Shown: one piece after another, positions 44,647 to 52,687 of the stretch
How the letters are laid out: every line of letters starts with the position of its first letter
How positions within the stretch are numbered: position 1 is the stretch's first letter
Assembly (NCBI RefSeq): GCF_030378205.1
Contig: NZ_CP127385.1
Span: forward strand, 6,364,001-6,428,000
Direction of reading: 5' to 3'
From: Bradyrhizobium sp. NP1
GTDB taxonomy: Bacteria > Pseudomonadota > Alphaproteobacteria > Rhizobiales > Xanthobacteraceae
DNA length: 64,000 nucleotides
Notes under the pieces: generated by a model
The model's input: only the letters and a program-made list of their open reading frames with translations
Told to the model about the DNA's origin: nothing
Databases searched by the model: none
Translations under genes and position numbers: made by a program

Positions 44647-46083
44647 TTACTGGTTCGCTACCTTCTGCTTGCCGTAAGTGACGCGATAGACCGCGCCGTT
44701 CCAGTCGTCCGAGACGAGCAGCGAGCCGTCCTTGAGCTGCAGCACGTCGACCGGCCGGCCGATATAGCTGTTGTTCTCCAGGAAGCCGGTGATGAAGGGC
44801 TCGACGTTCTTCACCGTGCCGTCCTTGTTGAGGTGGACGACGACGAGGTCCCCGCCGAACTTCTTCGACCGGTTCCACGAGCCGTGGCGCGCCACGATGA
44901 TCGCGTTCTTGAAGCCCTTCGGGAACATGTTGCCGGTGTAGAAGCGCATGCCGAGCGAGGCCGAGTGCGGGCCCATCAGCGTGACCGGCGGGGTGAACTC
45001 GCTGCAGGAATGGCCCCAGCCGAATTCCGGATCCGGAATGTTGCCCTGATAGCAATAGGGTGCGCCGAAATCCTCGCCGACCTTGGTGACGCGGTTCAGC
45101 TCGTCCTCCGGCACGTCTTCGGAGAGCCAGTCGCGGCCGTTGTCGGTGAAATAGAGCTCCTTGCTCACCGGATGCCAGTCGAAGCCGACCGAGTGGCGAA
45201 CGCCATAGGCGACCACTTCCGCGCCTGTGCCATCAAGATTGATGCGACGGATCTGGCCGTGATCCTTGTCATGCAGCACGTTGTTGCCGGGCTGCCCAAC
45301 CTCGACATAGAGCTTGTTGTCCGGCCCGACGGCGATGAACTTCCAGCCATGCGCCTCGTCCTTCGGCAAATTGTCGTAGATGACGGTCGGCTTCGGCGGA
45401 TTGTCCAGCACGTCCTCGACATGCTCGATCTTGGAGATCTTCGACAGCTCGGCGATGTAGAGCGTGCCGTCGCGGAAGGCGACGCCGTTCGGCCGGTAGA
45501 GGCCCGAGACCAGCACCTTGACCGAGCGCTTGCCGTCCTTGTTGACGATCGCATAGACCTTGTCGACGAGGCGCGAGCCCACGAACACCGTGCCCTTGTC
45601 GCCGACCGCCATCTCGCGGGCATTGGCCATCCCTGCGGCATAGACCTCGATGTTGAAGCCGGCCGGCACTTTCAGCTTGCCGACCGGAACCTTGTCGGGC
45701 GCGGCCGCGAGCGGCGGCGGCGCCACCGGCGCGAGCTTTTGCGCGGCTTCGTTGTCGGGGCGGCCGATCAGCGGCGAGCCGGGCGGCAGCGGCGGCGTGG
45801 CGGCCGCGGTCGTCGCGGCTGGTGCGGGCGGCGCCGCAGGCGCGGCCGATGCCGCGGGCGCCGGCGCGGCGGAGGGCGCGGCTGCCGACGGCGCTGGCGC
45901 GGCCGGCGGCGGTGAAGCGGCTGGTGCTTCGGAAGGCGCGGGTGCCGGTGCGGCCGCCGCCGGCGCCGCCTGTTGCGCTGCAGCGGGCGTGTCGCCCTGC
46001 TGCTGCGCCGCGGCGCCAAGTGTAAATGCGCCGAAGAAAGCGCCGGCGAGCAACAGGCCGCGCGGCGAGGACCCAATCATCAT
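44647..46083 (-). CDS. PQQ-type sugar (sorbosone/glucose) dehydrogenase
   Basis: A 478-aa exported protein. The signal peptide (GLLLAGAFFGAFTLGAAAQ) is followed by a linker of about 90 residues made almost only of Ala and Pro, then a six-bladed soluble-glucose-dehydrogenase-like domain (MANAREMAVGDKGTVFVGSR, YRPNGVAFRDGTLYIAELSK, VRHSVGFDWHPVSKELYFTD, with the usual base-type His). It oxidises a sugar or sugar aldehyde in the periplasm with PQQ. The pqq operon lies about 0.7 kb away on the other strand, and a di-haem cytochrome gene follows. The start is ATG 46083. PQQ dependence is inferred from the family. Confidence 0.87.
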   Translation of the reverse strand: MMIGSSPRGLLLAGAFFGAFTLGAAAQQQGDTPAAAQQAAPAAAAPAPAPSEAPAASPPPAAPAPSAAAPSAAPAPAASAAPAAPPAPAATTAAATPPLPPGSPLIGRPDNEAAQKLAPVAPPPLAAAPDKVPVGKLKVPAGFNIEVYAAGMANAREMAVGDKGTVFVGSRLVDKVYAIVNKDGKRSVKVLVSGLYRPNGVAFRDGTLYIAELSKISKIEHVEDVLDNPPKPTVIYDNLPKDEAHGWKFIAVGPDNKLYVEVGQPGNNVLHDKDHGQIRRINLDGTGAEVVAYGVRHSVGFDWHPVSKELYFTDNGRDWLSEDVPEDELNRVTKVGEDFGAPYCYQGNIPDPEFGWGHSCSEFTPPVTLMGPHSASLGMRFYTGNMFPKGFKNAIIVARHGSWNRSKKFGGDLVVVHLNKDGTVKNVEPFITGFLENNSYIGRPVDVLQLKDGSLLVSDDWNGAVYRVTYGKQKVANQ

Positions 46084-46257
46084 GACGTTCTCCCCTGTGG
46101 TGGAGGCCTTGGTCTTGCGCGCGGGCAACATCCGCTGCGGGCGGCCTTCCGGACGGGAAGTCTCAATATTTTTGTCGTCGGCGCAATCGGAAAGAGGGCG
46201 CAAAGGCCGTCAAGCCACGGCATGGAACAGAAGCGGCCGGCCGGTGTCGGGATCAGA

Positions 46258-46515
46258 TCAATGCTTCGTGACCGACCGGTCCGGCGTATCGAACATCGCC
46301 TCGGTGAAGGGAAACTCGAGCACGATCTCGCCCTCGTCGTCGGTCACCTCGATCACCGCCGACAAAAGCCCCGGCTGGGCGCCCTCGCTGCGCAGGATCT
46401 CGCGGATCATGCTCCGCGCGACTTCCCAGGCGCGGTCGGGATCGCGCAGTTCCTCGCCCTCGGGATCGTCGATCAGCTCGTCGCCAATCCGGGTGTTGAA
46501 AAAATATCGCGGCAT
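46258..46515 (-). CDS. DUF6894-type small protein
   Basis: An 85-aa protein starting MPRYFFNTRIGDELIDDPEG and continuing LRDPDRAWEVARSMIREIL, the pattern of a family of short conserved proteins very common in Bradyrhizobium (DUF6894). It is acidic and soluble. The role is unknown; paralogues are often stress-related by expression, which is only general knowledge. It is divergent from pqqA about 300 bases away. Confidence 0.83.
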   Translation of the reverse strand: MPRYFFNTRIGDELIDDPEGEELRDPDRAWEVARSMIREILRSEGAQPGLLSAVIEVTDDEGEIVLEFPFTEAMFDTPDRSVTKH

Positions 46516-46740
46516 GGTCGAATCCAGTGGGGGCCGGCTCAGCGAAAGGGAAGGCTCCTCCCTCTCACAAGTTCTTTATCCCAATTGGCGACGCGCTTGC
46601 CAATCCGGATCGCGCGGGGCCGTCTCGCCAGGCGCCCGGCAAGCCCTTGACGGCGCATGGCTTTGCCGGCCCTCGGCAAGCCATCGCGGAAACTGCTTTT
46701 GCGCCGCAATAGGGCAGACCGAAGGCCGCCGGAAAAGATT

Positions 46741-46770
46741 TTGCTGGCGAACTTTTCGTTCCGCGATACC
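46741..46770 (+). promoter_or_regulatory. Candidate pqqA promoter
   Basis: TTGCTG (46741-46746) and GATACC (46765-46770) are separated by 18 bases and lie about 50 bases before pqqA. They are a loose sigma-70-like pair. The match is weak, and the stretch was picked for position as well as sequence. Confidence 0.25.
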
Positions 46771-46820
46771 TTATTGTGCAGGACAGTCTGTTCGTCCGCT
46801 TCTTCAACAAGGAGAGCCTA

Positions 46821-46901
46821 ATGGCCTGGAAAGCACCAAAGATCGTCGAAGTGCCGGTCGGCATGGAAATCAATATGTATGCGTGCGCCGCCCGCAAGTA
46901 A
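46821..46901 (+). CDS. pqqA: PQQ precursor peptide PqqA
   Basis: A 26-aa peptide, MAWKAPKIVEVPVGMEINMY followed by ACAARK. Glu16 and Tyr20 are in the invariant E-x3-Y spacing that is cross-linked by PqqE and becomes PQQ. AAGGAGAG lies just before the ATG, a strong ribosome site. It is too short for most gene callers but unmistakable in front of pqqB. A long structured spacer of 305 bases separates it from pqqB. Two prolines (6 and 12) lie upstream of the Glu. Confidence 0.97.
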   Translation: MAWKAPKIVEVPVGMEINMYACAARK

Positions 46902-46930
46902 GCGACGCATCACCGTTCGAGCTTTGACGT

Positions 46931-46998
46931 AAGGTGGACCTTCGGCTGTGACGTGTTCCCGCTCAAGAGGGGGACGCGTCGGAACCGGCGTCCACCTT
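46931..46998 (+). promoter_or_regulatory. Nested stem-loop between pqqA and pqqB
   Basis: AAGGTGGAC (46931-46939) pairs perfectly with GTCCACCTT (46990-46998). Inside, GACGTGTTCCC (46950-46960) pairs over all 11 positions with GGGGACGCGTC (46970-46980) if G-U pairs are allowed, around a 9-base loop. No T-tract follows. It may stabilise the pqqA message or reduce read-through to pqqB. Confidence 0.55.
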
Positions 46999-47034
46999 CG
47001 AGCTATCTGGGTCCAGGCAAGGACTGGCCCCACG

Positions 47035-47172
47035 TTCTGGTCCCAAGTCTTGACCGCAAGTCTTGGCTCCAAGTCTTGGGTCCAAATCTTGATCCCAGTC
47101 TTGGCCCCAAAATCCTGACGCCAAGTTCTGACGCCAAGTCCAAGCGGCGGCCTCAAGTCAGGCGGCCTCAAG
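47035..47172. repeat. 13-base tandem repeat array
   Basis: Eight units of 12-14 bases (47035-47138) follow the consensus TCTTGRCYCCAAG, for example TCTTGGCTCCAAG at 47061-47073. They then decay into CCTCAAG-ended units up to 47172. Each junction makes the palindrome CCAAGTCTTGG. The period is not a multiple of three, so it is not a protein repeat. Confidence 0.8.
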
Positions 47173-47206
47173 TAAAGACCGAAGATCGCGTTCCAGGAGA
47201 CGGATC

Positions 47207-48136
47207 ATGCTTCGCATCGTCGTCCTGGGTGCCGCAGCCGGTGGCGGCGTTCCGCAATGGAATTGCGGGTGCGAGGTGTGCCGCGCCGCGCGAGGCAACC
47301 ATCCCGAGCTGCAGTCGACGCAGACCTCGATCGCGGTGAGCCGCGACGGCGAGCACTGGTTCCTGATCAACGCCTCGCCCGACCTGCGCCAGCAACTGAC
47401 GGCGACGCCGCAATTGCACCCGAGAGCGGGTGCGCTGCGGCAAAGCCCGATCGCGGGCGTCATCCTCACCAATGGCGAGATCGACGCCATCGCGGGCCTG
47501 TTGTCGATGCGCGAGGGCGCGCGCTTTGCGATCTACGCCCATCCCAAGGTGCTCGCGATCCTCAAGGCCAACAGCATCTTTGATGTATTGAACGAGAAGA
47601 ACGTCGCGCGCGTCGCGATCGAGACCGACTGCGCCTTCGAGCCCACCCTGCCCGACGGGACGCCGAGCGGGCTGGAGATCCTGCCCTTTGCCGTATCAGG
47701 CAAGGCGGCCTGGTATCTCGAAGGCAAGGCGCATCCCGGCGGCAATGCGGGAACCGGCGACACCCTGGGCCTGCGCATCCTGGACAGGACAAGCGGCAAG
47801 TTCCTCTATTTCATCGCCGCCTGCGCTCATGTCGACGACGCGCTGAAGGCGCGGCTCGACGGCGCGCCGCTGCTGCTGTTCGACGGCACGGTGTGGCGCG
47901 ACGACGAATTGATCGCGGCGGGGCTTGCCGGCAAGACCGGCCAGGCGATGGGCCATATCGCGATGTCGGGCGAGGCCGGCGCGATCGCGGCGCTGTCGGG
48001 CCTTGATATCGGCCGGCGGGTGTTCTTGCATATCAACAATTCCAACCCGGCGCTGCTCAAAGCCTCCGACCAGCGCAAACTCGCGGAGCGCGCGGGCTGG
48101 CAGATTCCCGCTGACGGAACGGAGATCGTGCTGTGA
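47207..48136 (+). CDS. pqqB: PqqB, PQQ biosynthesis hydroxylase
   Basis: A 309-aa protein of the metallo-beta-lactamase fold. It opens MLRIVVLGAAAGGGVPQWNC with the CEVCRAAR cysteines, and NASPDLRQQL, GVILTNGEIDAIAGLLSMRE and FIAACAHVDDAL mark the fold. In the family it is an iron-dependent hydroxylase acting on the Glu-Tyr intermediate before PqqC. Length and N-terminus are standard. AGGAG lies before the ATG. It overlaps pqqC by four bases (GTGA), so it is translationally coupled. Confidence 0.97.
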   Translation: MLRIVVLGAAAGGGVPQWNCGCEVCRAARGNHPELQSTQTSIAVSRDGEHWFLINASPDLRQQLTATPQLHPRAGALRQSPIAGVILTNGEIDAIAGLLSMREGARFAIYAHPKVLAILKANSIFDVLNEKNVARVAIETDCAFEPTLPDGTPSGLEILPFAVSGKAAWYLEGKAHPGGNAGTGDTLGLRILDRTSGKFLYFIAACAHVDDALKARLDGAPLLLFDGTVWRDDELIAAGLAGKTGQAMGHIAMSGEAGAIAALSGLDIGRRVFLHINNSNPALLKASDQRKLAERAGWQIPADGTEIVL

Positions 48137-48924
48137 ACGCCCCTCCCCTCAAGGGCATGACCGCGCTTTCGATCGGCAAGGGCGTGTCGCTGAACAGCGC
48201 GGCCGAGCTGGAGGCCGCATTGCGCCAGATCGGCGCCACCCGCTATCACAGCCTGCATCCGTTCCATCGGCTGCTGCACGGCGGCAAGCTGAACAAGGGC
48301 CAGGTGCAGGCCTGGGCGCTGAACCGCTACTATTACCAGAGCACGATCCCGATCAAGGACGCGGTCGTGATCTCGCGCTTCCGCGACCGCGCCATCCGCC
48401 AGGAGTGGCGCCACCGCATCGAGGACCATGACGGCGAGGCGGGCAGCGAAGGCGGCATCGAGCGCTGGCTGAAGCTCACCGAGGGGCTCGGGCTCGACAC
48501 GGCCTACGTGGAATCGACCGAAGGCATTCTGCCGGCGACGCGCTTTGCGGTGGAGGCCTACGTGCATTTCTGCCGCGACCGCACGCCGCTGGAGGCGATC
48601 GCGTCTTCGCTGACGGAGCTATTCGCGCCGAACCTGCATGAAGAGCGCATCAGCGGCATGCTGAAGCACTATGATTTCGTCAACCCCGACATCATGAGCT
48701 ATTTCAGCCGCCGCCTGCAGCAGGCGCCGCGTGACGCCGGCTTCGCGCTCGCCTATGTCAGGGAGCATGCGACGACGCCCGCCGAGCGCGAGGCGGTATG
48801 CAACGCGCTGATCTTCAAGACCAACGTGCTGTGGGTGCAGCTCGACGCGCTGTACCATGCCTATGTCGAGGGCCATGTCCCACCCGGCGCCTTCGTGCCC
48901 AAGGAAAGCCGGGAGGAAGGTTGA
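48133..48924 (+). CDS. pqqC: PqqC, pyrroloquinoline-quinone synthase
   Basis: A 263-aa all-helical oxidase that closes and oxidises the ring in the last step of PQQ synthesis. Family marks are YHSLHPFHRLLHGGKLNKGQ, the active-site NRYYYQSTIPIKDA and FRDRAIRQEWRHRIEDHDG. It starts with GTG overlapping the pqqB stop and is followed five bases later by pqqD. The expected His residues in HPFH and HRIEDHDG are present. Confidence 0.97.
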   Translation: MNAPPLKGMTALSIGKGVSLNSAAELEAALRQIGATRYHSLHPFHRLLHGGKLNKGQVQAWALNRYYYQSTIPIKDAVVISRFRDRAIRQEWRHRIEDHDGEAGSEGGIERWLKLTEGLGLDTAYVESTEGILPATRFAVEAYVHFCRDRTPLEAIASSLTELFAPNLHEERISGMLKHYDFVNPDIMSYFSRRLQQAPRDAGFALAYVREHATTPAEREAVCNALIFKTNVLWVQLDALYHAYVEGHVPPGAFVPKESREEG

Positions 48925-48928
48925 AGCG

Positions 48929-49237
48929 ATGGCGAGCCGCAACATCAGCGTCGGCGAGGCGAGCTGCCCGGTGCTGCCGCGGCACACCAGGCTGAAATTC
49001 GACGAGACCCGCCAGGTGTGGGTGATCCTCGCGCCCGAGCGCGTGCTGGCGCCGGACGACATCTCGGTCGAGGTCTTGCAGCTCTGCGACGGCGCGCGCA
49101 GCGTCGGCGCGATCGCCGACCTGTTGGCAGAGAAATACGCCGCGCCACGCGAGACCATCCTGGCCGACGTGATCGCGATGCTGCAGGATCTCGCCGACAA
49201 GGGCTTTCTCACCGAAGCGCGCGAGAAGATGTCATGA
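48929..49237 (+). CDS. pqqD: PqqD, PqqA peptide chaperone
   Basis: A 102-aa RiPP recognition element that binds PqqA and presents it to PqqE. It starts MASRNISVGEAS and carries the signature LPRHTRLKFDETRQVWVILA and ILQLCDG-like VLQLCDGARSVGAIADLLAE. The ATG at 48929 is chosen because it follows pqqC by four bases with GGAAGG before it. The frame is open further upstream inside pqqC but that part is a shadow. It overlaps pqqE by four bases (ATGA). Confidence 0.96.
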   Translation: MASRNISVGEASCPVLPRHTRLKFDETRQVWVILAPERVLAPDDISVEVLQLCDGARSVGAIADLLAEKYAAPRETILADVIAMLQDLADKGFLTEAREKMS

Positions 49238-50400
49238 GCGACAATGACGCGCTGAGCATACTGGAGCAGCAGAGGTCGAAGGCGGAGACCTTCGGCATTC
49301 CGCTGGCGGTGCTTCTCGAGCTCACCCATCGCTGCCCGCTGCAATGCCCCTATTGCTCGAACCCGGTCGAGCTCGACCGCGCCGGCAGCGAGCTCACCAC
49401 GGAGGAATGGAAGAAGGTGCTTTCGGAGCTCGCCGAGATCGGCGTGCTGCAGGTCCATTTCTCCGGCGGCGAGCCGACCGCGCGCAAAGACCTGGTCGAG
49501 CTGGCGCAGCACGCGACCACCGTCGGGCTCTACACCAACCTGATCACCTCGGCCGTATTGCTGACCCGCGAAAAATTGGCGGCGCTGGCGCAAGCCGGCC
49601 TCTGCCATGTCCAGATCAGCTTTCAGGGCAACGAGCCAGATGTCGCCGACCGCGTCGCCGGGCTGAAGCAATCGCACAACAAGAAGATCGAGGTTGCGAA
49701 GTGGACGCGCGAGGCCGGCCTGCCGCTCACGGTGAACGCGGTGATGCACCGGCAGAACCTGCATCAGCTCGCCGACATCATTCAGATGGCGGTTGATCTC
49801 GACGCCGACCGGCTCGAGGTCGCCAACGTGCAGTATTACGGCTGGGCGCTGAAGAACCGCGCCGCGCTGATGCCGACGCTGGCCCAGATCGAGGAGGCGA
49901 GCCGGATCGTCGAGGAAGCGCAGGCGCGGCTGAAAGGCGTTCTCGCCATCGACTATGTCGTGCCCGACTACTACGCGCTGCGGCCGAAGAAATGCATGGG
50001 CGGCTGGGGGCGGCAGTTCTTCAACATCTCGCCGGCTGGCAAGGTGCTGCCCTGCCACGCCGCCGAAAGCATCACCGGGCTGCAATTCGAATCGGTGCGC
50101 TCGAACCATTCGATCGCCTGGATCTGGCAGAACTCGGAGGCCTTCAACCGTTATCGCGGCACAAGCTGGATGAAGGAGCCGTGCAGGAGTTGCGAATTCC
50201 GCGAGATCGATTTCGGCGGCTGCCGCTGCCAGGCCTTCGCGCTGACGGGGGACGCGGCCAACACCGACCCTGCCTGCACGCTGTCGCCGAAGCACGAGGA
50301 AATCTTCCGCCAGGCCGAGCGCGAGGCGGCCGAGGGCGGCGATCTCTTCCTCTATCGCAATTTCGCCGGCGGCACGCGCGAGAGAGATCATGGCGCCTGA
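49234..50400 (+). CDS. pqqE: PqqE, radical SAM Glu-Tyr cross-linking enzyme
   Basis: A 388-aa radical SAM enzyme. The SAM cluster motif is CPLQCPYC (near residues 31-38), GGEPTARKDL follows, and the C-terminal SPASM region has the auxiliary-cluster cysteines in GKVLPCHAAE, CRSCEFREIDFGGCRC and DPACTLSPKHEE. It joins Glu16 and Tyr20 of PqqA, with PqqD. The start ATG overlaps the pqqD stop. Its 3' end overlaps the next gene, an S33 peptidase, by 11 bases. Confidence 0.97.
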   Translation: MSDNDALSILEQQRSKAETFGIPLAVLLELTHRCPLQCPYCSNPVELDRAGSELTTEEWKKVLSELAEIGVLQVHFSGGEPTARKDLVELAQHATTVGLYTNLITSAVLLTREKLAALAQAGLCHVQISFQGNEPDVADRVAGLKQSHNKKIEVAKWTREAGLPLTVNAVMHRQNLHQLADIIQMAVDLDADRLEVANVQYYGWALKNRAALMPTLAQIEEASRIVEEAQARLKGVLAIDYVVPDYYALRPKKCMGGWGRQFFNISPAGKVLPCHAAESITGLQFESVRSNHSIAWIWQNSEAFNRYRGTSWMKEPCRSCEFREIDFGGCRCQAFALTGDAANTDPACTLSPKHEEIFRQAEREAAEGGDLFLYRNFAGGTRERDHGA

Positions 50401-51370
50401 GGCCGACAGCGGCAAGACAAGACGCATCGACGCTTCGGGCCCGGTGACGTCGGAATGGCTCGATGCCGGCGACGGCCACGAGATCTATGTCGAGAGCGTC
50501 GGGCGTAAAGACGGCATTCCCGCCGTCTACCTGCATGGCGGCCCCGGCAGCGGCTGCCAGGCGGATCACCGCCGGCTGTTCGATCCCGAGCGCTTCCACG
50601 CCGTGCTGTTCGACCAGCGTGGCGCCGGCCGCAGCCGTCCCAGAGGCGGCCGCGAGCATAACACGCTGCCGCATCTGATCGCCGACATGGAGATGATCCG
50701 CGAGAAGTTCGGCTTTGCGCGCTGGATGGTGATCGGCGGCTCCTGGGGCGCGACGCTGGCGCTTGCTTATGCGCAAGCGCATCCCGACCGCGTCTCGGGG
50801 CTGGTGCTGCGCGCGGCCTTTCTCGGCACCCGCGCCGAGATCAAGGCCGCCTTCACCGAGACGCTTCCGCGCTTCTACCCCGACCTCAATCGCGATTTCC
50901 TGGATGCGCTGCCGCCGGACGAACGCGCACAACCGCTGGACGCGTATTGGCGCCGCATTCTCGATCCCGATCCCGCCCGCCACATCCCGGCCGCGCGGGC
51001 CTGGGGCGAGACCGAGCAGATCCTGTCGACCCACGCACCACCCCGCACGCGCATCGAGCGGGCGACGCTGAACGCGCCGCCGCTCCCCACAACTCCCTTC
51101 ATGGAAGCGCACTACTTCCAGAACGACTGCTTCATGCGGCCGAACCAGCTTCTCGATGAGGCGGCAAGGCTTGCCGGCATTCCCGGGATCATCGTGCAGG
51201 GCCGCTACGACCTGCTCTGCCCGCCCGCGACCTCGCATGCGCTTGCGGACGCGTGGCCGGGAAGCGAAATTCGCATCGTCGAGGGCGCGGGCCACCTGCT
51301 GTACGATCACGGCGTCCGCGATGCCGTGATGAAGGCCATCGCCGACATGGCGACAGGGATCACGAAATGA
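50390..51370 (+). CDS. Proline iminopeptidase-like S33 hydrolase
   Basis: A 326-aa alpha/beta-hydrolase of the S33 family. The oxyanion motif HGGPGSG is at residues 49-55, FDQRGAGRS follows, and nucleophile Ser118 lies in GGSWGATLAL. Asp is in VQGRYDLLCP and His in EGAGHLLYD, so the triad is complete. It removes N-terminal proline from peptides. It starts 11 bases inside pqqE in another frame, which makes it part of the pqq operon. A role in processing the cross-linked PqqA peptide is attractive but unproven; no pqqF/G protease gene is seen in the window. Confidence 0.9.
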   Translation: MAPEADSGKTRRIDASGPVTSEWLDAGDGHEIYVESVGRKDGIPAVYLHGGPGSGCQADHRRLFDPERFHAVLFDQRGAGRSRPRGGREHNTLPHLIADMEMIREKFGFARWMVIGGSWGATLALAYAQAHPDRVSGLVLRAAFLGTRAEIKAAFTETLPRFYPDLNRDFLDALPPDERAQPLDAYWRRILDPDPARHIPAARAWGETEQILSTHAPPRTRIERATLNAPPLPTTPFMEAHYFQNDCFMRPNQLLDEAARLAGIPGIIVQGRYDLLCPPATSHALADAWPGSEIRIVEGAGHLLYDHGVRDAVMKAIADMATGITK

Positions 51371-51450
51371 CCTGCCTCGCTGCCGCCCGGCGTGCTCGGG
51401 TGCACGCGCGCCTCGCCATGAGGAATTGAGAGCACAATAAGGAGAAGAAA

Positions 51451-52104
51451 ATGCCGATCGCCGGAAAGGGCATGCTGCTGACGTCGATGGATATCGATCC
51501 CGCCGATGAGGCCGAGTTCAACCGCTGGTACGACCGCGAGCATATCGAGGAGCGCGTGGCGATCGACGGCTTTGTGGAAGCGCGGCGCTACGTCGCCCAT
51601 GCGGCGAGCCCGAAATATCTCGGCCTCTACTCCACGGCAAGCTTCGAGGTGCTCGACAGCCCCGCTTATCGGGAGAAGCTGAAGCACCAGACCGACTGGT
51701 CCAACAAGGTGATGGCGCGGTTCAAGAACATGATCCGCAGCGTTGCACGCATCACCATCAGCCACGGTACCGGCCGTGGCGGCGCGCTCGGCCTGATCAG
51801 GCTGCGCCCCGCCGCTGGCGACGCCGAGAAGCTGCGTGCGACGCTGCGCGAAAAACTCGATCCCGCGCAGCGCGACGGCATCATCTCGATGCACCTGCTC
51901 GAAGGCGATCCGCAACTGTCCAAGGCGATCGGCAGCGACACGCCGGGTCCCGGCGCCGGCGACTGGTTCGTGCTGATCGACGGCACCGGGATGGAAGCGG
52001 TCACCGCCGCCGTCGCCGGATTGAAGGACGTTGGCCCGCAAGTCTCGAGCGGTACCTATCGCCTGATGTGGGATCTCGCCAAGAGCGACATCCCGCGGCC
52101 TTGA
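51451..52104 (+). CDS. DUF4286-like small dimeric protein
   Basis: A 217-aa protein starting MPIAGKGMLLTSMDIDPADE and containing FNRWYDREHIEERVAIDGFV-EARRYV, the EthD/DUF4286-like ferredoxin-fold pattern (short beta-alpha-beta units with a WYDREH box), duplicated in a weaker second half. The AGGAGAAG ribosome site is good. It lies 80 bases after the S33 peptidase on the same strand. Relatives are often found beside degradation genes; no reaction is claimed. Confidence 0.75.
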   Translation: MPIAGKGMLLTSMDIDPADEAEFNRWYDREHIEERVAIDGFVEARRYVAHAASPKYLGLYSTASFEVLDSPAYREKLKHQTDWSNKVMARFKNMIRSVARITISHGTGRGGALGLIRLRPAAGDAEKLRATLREKLDPAQRDGIISMHLLEGDPQLSKAIGSDTPGPGAGDWFVLIDGTGMEAVTAAVAGLKDVGPQVSSGTYRLMWDLAKSDIPRP

Positions 52105-52687
52105 GGCTCCGCCGCGTCCGGACCGCCGCCATCATCACGCCGTGGCCGCCGGGCTGCTTCCATCTCCCAATCAAACATGCGGAGCGCTTATGGCAGTTTC
52201 GCTGGTTCGGACCTGGACGAAAGAGACTTCGGCTCGGACACTGATGACGCCGGGCTGCATCAGCACACAAAACTATGTGAATCGGATCGGAGCTCAGCGC
52301 CGGAATAACGGCATCAGCATCATCGCGAGTCATCAACCGGTCGCGCGACTGCGCGGCCCGTCGCGCATCAGCGTGTTCCTCGACGACGCGGTCGAAACGC
52401 ACGAGCTTGCGCCACCGCTTCGTCGGCACCGCCGACACGTTTCATCACACGAAAGAAATCATGCTGCACTGCCGCATCACCCGCGCGTTGCGTGCAGGAT
52501 GCGGCGTTTTGGCATGCGAAAGCTGAAGATCGCGCAAATTTGCCTTTGTGCGTGATCTTGAATGGCTCTAATAAGATAAGCCTATGATCCAATTAAAAAA
52601 CCAGAAGATCAGCGGCCAAAGCGGGCGCCAGCAAAACCAACCAAAACAAGGCTGCGCTATCATGGGCTGGCCGCGCGGAAAGCAAGA
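52105..52687. other. Intergenic region before the kor-like operon
   Basis: Nearly 600 bases separate the DUF4286-like gene and the oxidoreductase operon. A plus-strand frame from 52190 lacks any family pattern and is not called. The last 160 bases are AT-richer and contain a hairpin and TAATAAGATAAG, so they should hold the operon promoter. Confidence 0.5.
52526..52559. promoter_or_regulatory. Inverted repeat upstream of kor-like operon
   Basis: AAGATCGCGCAAA on the left and TTTGTGCGTGATCTT on the right are inverted copies with one mismatch and a short bulge, around TTTGCC. The element lies about 130 bases before the first gene of the operon. It could be a regulator's operator; no T-tract supports termination of the preceding gene. 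Confidence 0.4.

Larger units (their letters stand above)
46902..47206. other. pqqA-pqqB spacer, structured and repeat-bearing
   Basis: This 305-base spacer contains no gene. Its left half forms a large predicted stem (46931-46998) and its right half a 13-base repeat array (47035-47172). The last 35 bases carry the pqqB ribosome site (CCAGGAGACG). Both structures are listed separately. Confidence 0.7.

Noticed and set aside
46818..47171. Minus-strand frame across pqqA and the repeat array
   Set aside because: Its repeated KTW/QDLEP-like pattern comes from the 13-base DNA repeats, and it overlaps the genuine pqqA.
47035..47172. Tandem array considered as a CRISPR
   Set aside because: Units are directly adjacent at 13 bases with no spacers and there are no cas genes.
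49018..49233. N-terminal extension of pqqE into pqqD
   Set aside because: The extension is out of frame with pqqD, Arg-rich and not part of PqqE; the ATG at 49234 overlapping the pqqD stop gives the normal length.
52142..52555. Plus-strand frame in the gap before the kor-like operon
   Set aside because: No ribosome site, Arg/His/Pro-rich tail and no family resemblance.
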